From DASVXQ01 sp046727955 (GTDB lineage: Bacteria > Actinomycetota > CALGFH01), in the NCBI GenBank assembly GCA_046727955.1, contig JBKPDO010000402.1:1-6985 (forward strand): a stretch of DNA of 6,985 nucleotides, read 5' to 3'. Under the pieces are notes generated by a model that worked only from the letters and a program-made list of their open reading frames with translations, searched no databases and was not told where the DNA came from. Made by a program: the position numbers and the translations under genes. Shown here piece after piece: positions 6,134-6,985 of this stretch. How positions within the stretch are numbered: position 1 is the stretch's first letter; every line of letters starts with the position of its first letter.

Positions 6134-6154
6134 GAATCAGGGTTTCTGCGCCCC
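6134..6154 (-). repeat. Right terminal inverted repeat
   Basis: Read on the minus strand it begins GGGGCGCAGAAACCC and ends in ATTC, matching the left repeat at 19 of 21 bases. It starts two bases after the transposase stop. Confidence 0.78.
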
Positions 6155-6160
6155 GGTGCG

Positions 6161-6849
6161 CTACGAACGCAGAAAGCGAGGTCGATAGGTAGGGGATCTT
6201 GGTTGACCTGTTTCTGACTTCGCGACAGAGATCCCGGCTGGATTAGCCAACATCGCCGGCTCCTCGGACAGGTCGTGCTCGGGGTGGGCGGTCGGGTCGG
6301 GGATGTGATTGGCGCGATGGTAGGCGATGCGCCGCAGCCGGGCCTGCTCGAGTCCGGCTTGGCGGGCCTTGCGGATCTGCCCGCCGCGGCCTTCGTGCTC
6401 GTCGTTGGGGGTCACGTAGCCGATGCCGGCGTGCAGGCGCACCGAGTTGTACTGCTCGCGAACGCTGGCGAGCTCGGCGCGGAGGGTCGCCGGGTCGCGG
6501 ATCTTGGTCAAGTGTGGCCACTCGGCCTTGACGTGGCCAAACAGCGACCCAGGTCCAGGCCTGGTCGGTCGGCGTGCCGGGGCGGCCGAAGTGCTGGTGG
6601 ATGGCGCACAAGGCCATGAACTCCCGCGTGGATCCCGAGGTCATCTGCGGGCCGTTGTCGCTCATGGCCAGCAGGATCGGCCGTGCCGGGTCGTCGCGAG
6701 TGAGGTCGACAGTGCCGTCCAGGCGGGCGGCGACCTGCTTCATGAGGCCTTCGGCCTGCAGCGCCTCACAGAAGGCGGCTTGGACCTGGACGCTGGTCTC
6801 CTCCGCGCTGACGACCTCGGCCAGCCACTTACGCGAGACCAGGTCCTCG
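6161..6849 (-). pseudogene. IS3-like transposase, C-terminal part, frameshifted
   Basis: It begins abruptly with DLVSRKWLAEVVSAEETSVQV (about 6845 downward), a segment from inside the rve catalytic core, and continues to AMSDNGPQMTSGSTREFMAL with the second catalytic Asp (SDNGP, 6633-6662). After GRPGTPTDQAW the reading frame breaks. The seven bases 6548-6554 stand where six would encode the Ile-Glu of the usual WIE-SLFGHVKAEWPHL block. Reading resumes as SLFGHVKAEWPHLTKIRD, then EQYNSVRLHAGIGYVTPNDEH and the basic tail, ending at 6161. The frameshift thus removes the catalytic Glu, and the first catalytic Asp is absent upstream. It cannot be an active transposase. The stop lies only six bases from the right end of the neighbouring IS, so the two elements are nested or abutting. 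Confidence 0.82.
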
Positions 6850-6985
6850 ACCGCGCGGCGGGCGACACCGTCCGGGCCGGTCACCGCTGCCGGGTGCGCG
6901 CGCACCGCGTGTTCCCCTGGGGAGCTGGCGCAGGTCGAGGTGGTCCTGCAGCAGCTGCCGCAGCAGGTCCCGGCCCCGCAGCTCC
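6850..6985 (-). pseudogene. ISKra4-like transposase N-terminal fragment, fused and frameshifted
   Basis: From the right edge the minus strand reads ELRGRDLLRQLLQDHLDLRQL, which resembles the N-terminal region of ISKra4-family transposases (RQL-QDHLDLR-REE type). A one-base shift at the run 6914-6922 leads into GEHAVRAHPAAVTGPDGVARRAVE, which resembles the following ISKra4 segment (AVTGADGV-R-VE). At about 6846-6850 this runs directly into the IS3-like DLVSRKW segment. The upstream end lies outside the window. The family call rests on remembered motif style and is moderate. The change of family at the junction is inferred. Confidence 0.5.

Larger units (their letters stand above)
5007..6154 (+). 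mobile_element. Insertion sequence, 1148 bp, with terminal inverted repeats
   Basis: The two ends are imperfect 21-bp inverted repeats (5007-5027 and 6134-6154) identical at 19 positions, enclosing one DDE transposase gene that nearly fills the space. This defines a complete element of the IS3/IS481-like group (rve-type catalytic core). The exact family is uncertain. No clear target-site duplication is seen: CCGTGT lies to the left and GGTGCG to the right. The element sits between the phosphoesterase terminator and another transposase remnant. Because its transposase is broken, it is probably immobile unless a related enzyme acts in trans. Confidence 0.78.

Noticed and set aside
5001..6160. 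Target-site duplication flanking the insertion sequence
   Set aside because: The flanks (CCGTGT on the left, GGTGCG on the right) share only GTG at different offsets. No convincing duplication.

Overview
This is a very GC-rich window whose coding style points to an actinobacterium (Actinomycetota), probably an environmental or little-studied lineage: GTG starts, strong GGAGG-type ribosome binding sites, and insertion-sequence remnants that resemble actinobacterial IS1380, ISKra4 and IS3/IS481-like elements. The lineage is inferred from style and family resemblance only.

Layout from left to right. Positions 1-492 hold the 3' part of a pyridoxamine-5'-phosphate-oxidase-fold gene (+), split by a one-base frameshift in a C run. 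Positions 493-923 contain no gene I can support. An intact DUF47/PhoU-like gene (-, 924-1553) follows. Its upstream side abuts a decayed, 3'-truncated IS1380-family transposase (-, about 1575-2043). Next is a short membrane protein shaped like the sensory half of a chemoreceptor, with no signalling domain (-, 2184-2861). It is flanked on both sides by a related 26-nt hairpin element in the same orientation. A divergent intergenic region leads to an intact secreted phosphoesterase of the phospholipase C / acid phosphatase family (+, 3199-4911), with a terminator-like hairpin after it. The right third is mobile DNA. A 1148-bp insertion sequence with 21-bp imperfect terminal repeats (5007-6154) carries a DDE transposase broken by one frameshift and one amber codon. 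Six bases further on is an apparent chimera in which an ISKra4-like N-terminal fragment runs into the C-terminal part of an IS3-like transposase (-, 6161-6985).

Only three genes look intact: the DUF47 protein, the sensor-like membrane protein and the secreted phosphoesterase. A phosphate theme (a PhoU-like regulator plus a secreted phosphatase or phospholipase) is suggestive. The two genes are not in an operon, however, and no phosphate transporter is present. The rest is an eroded transposon landing zone. Several frame breaks are one-base differences in or beside C or G runs, so some may be sequence errors and not true decay.

I do not see a convincing new biological system. The signals most worth a second look are the paired hairpin leaders around the truncated sensor gene, the tandem CACCGATA repeat just upstream of the phosphoesterase, and the chimeric transposase at the right edge.
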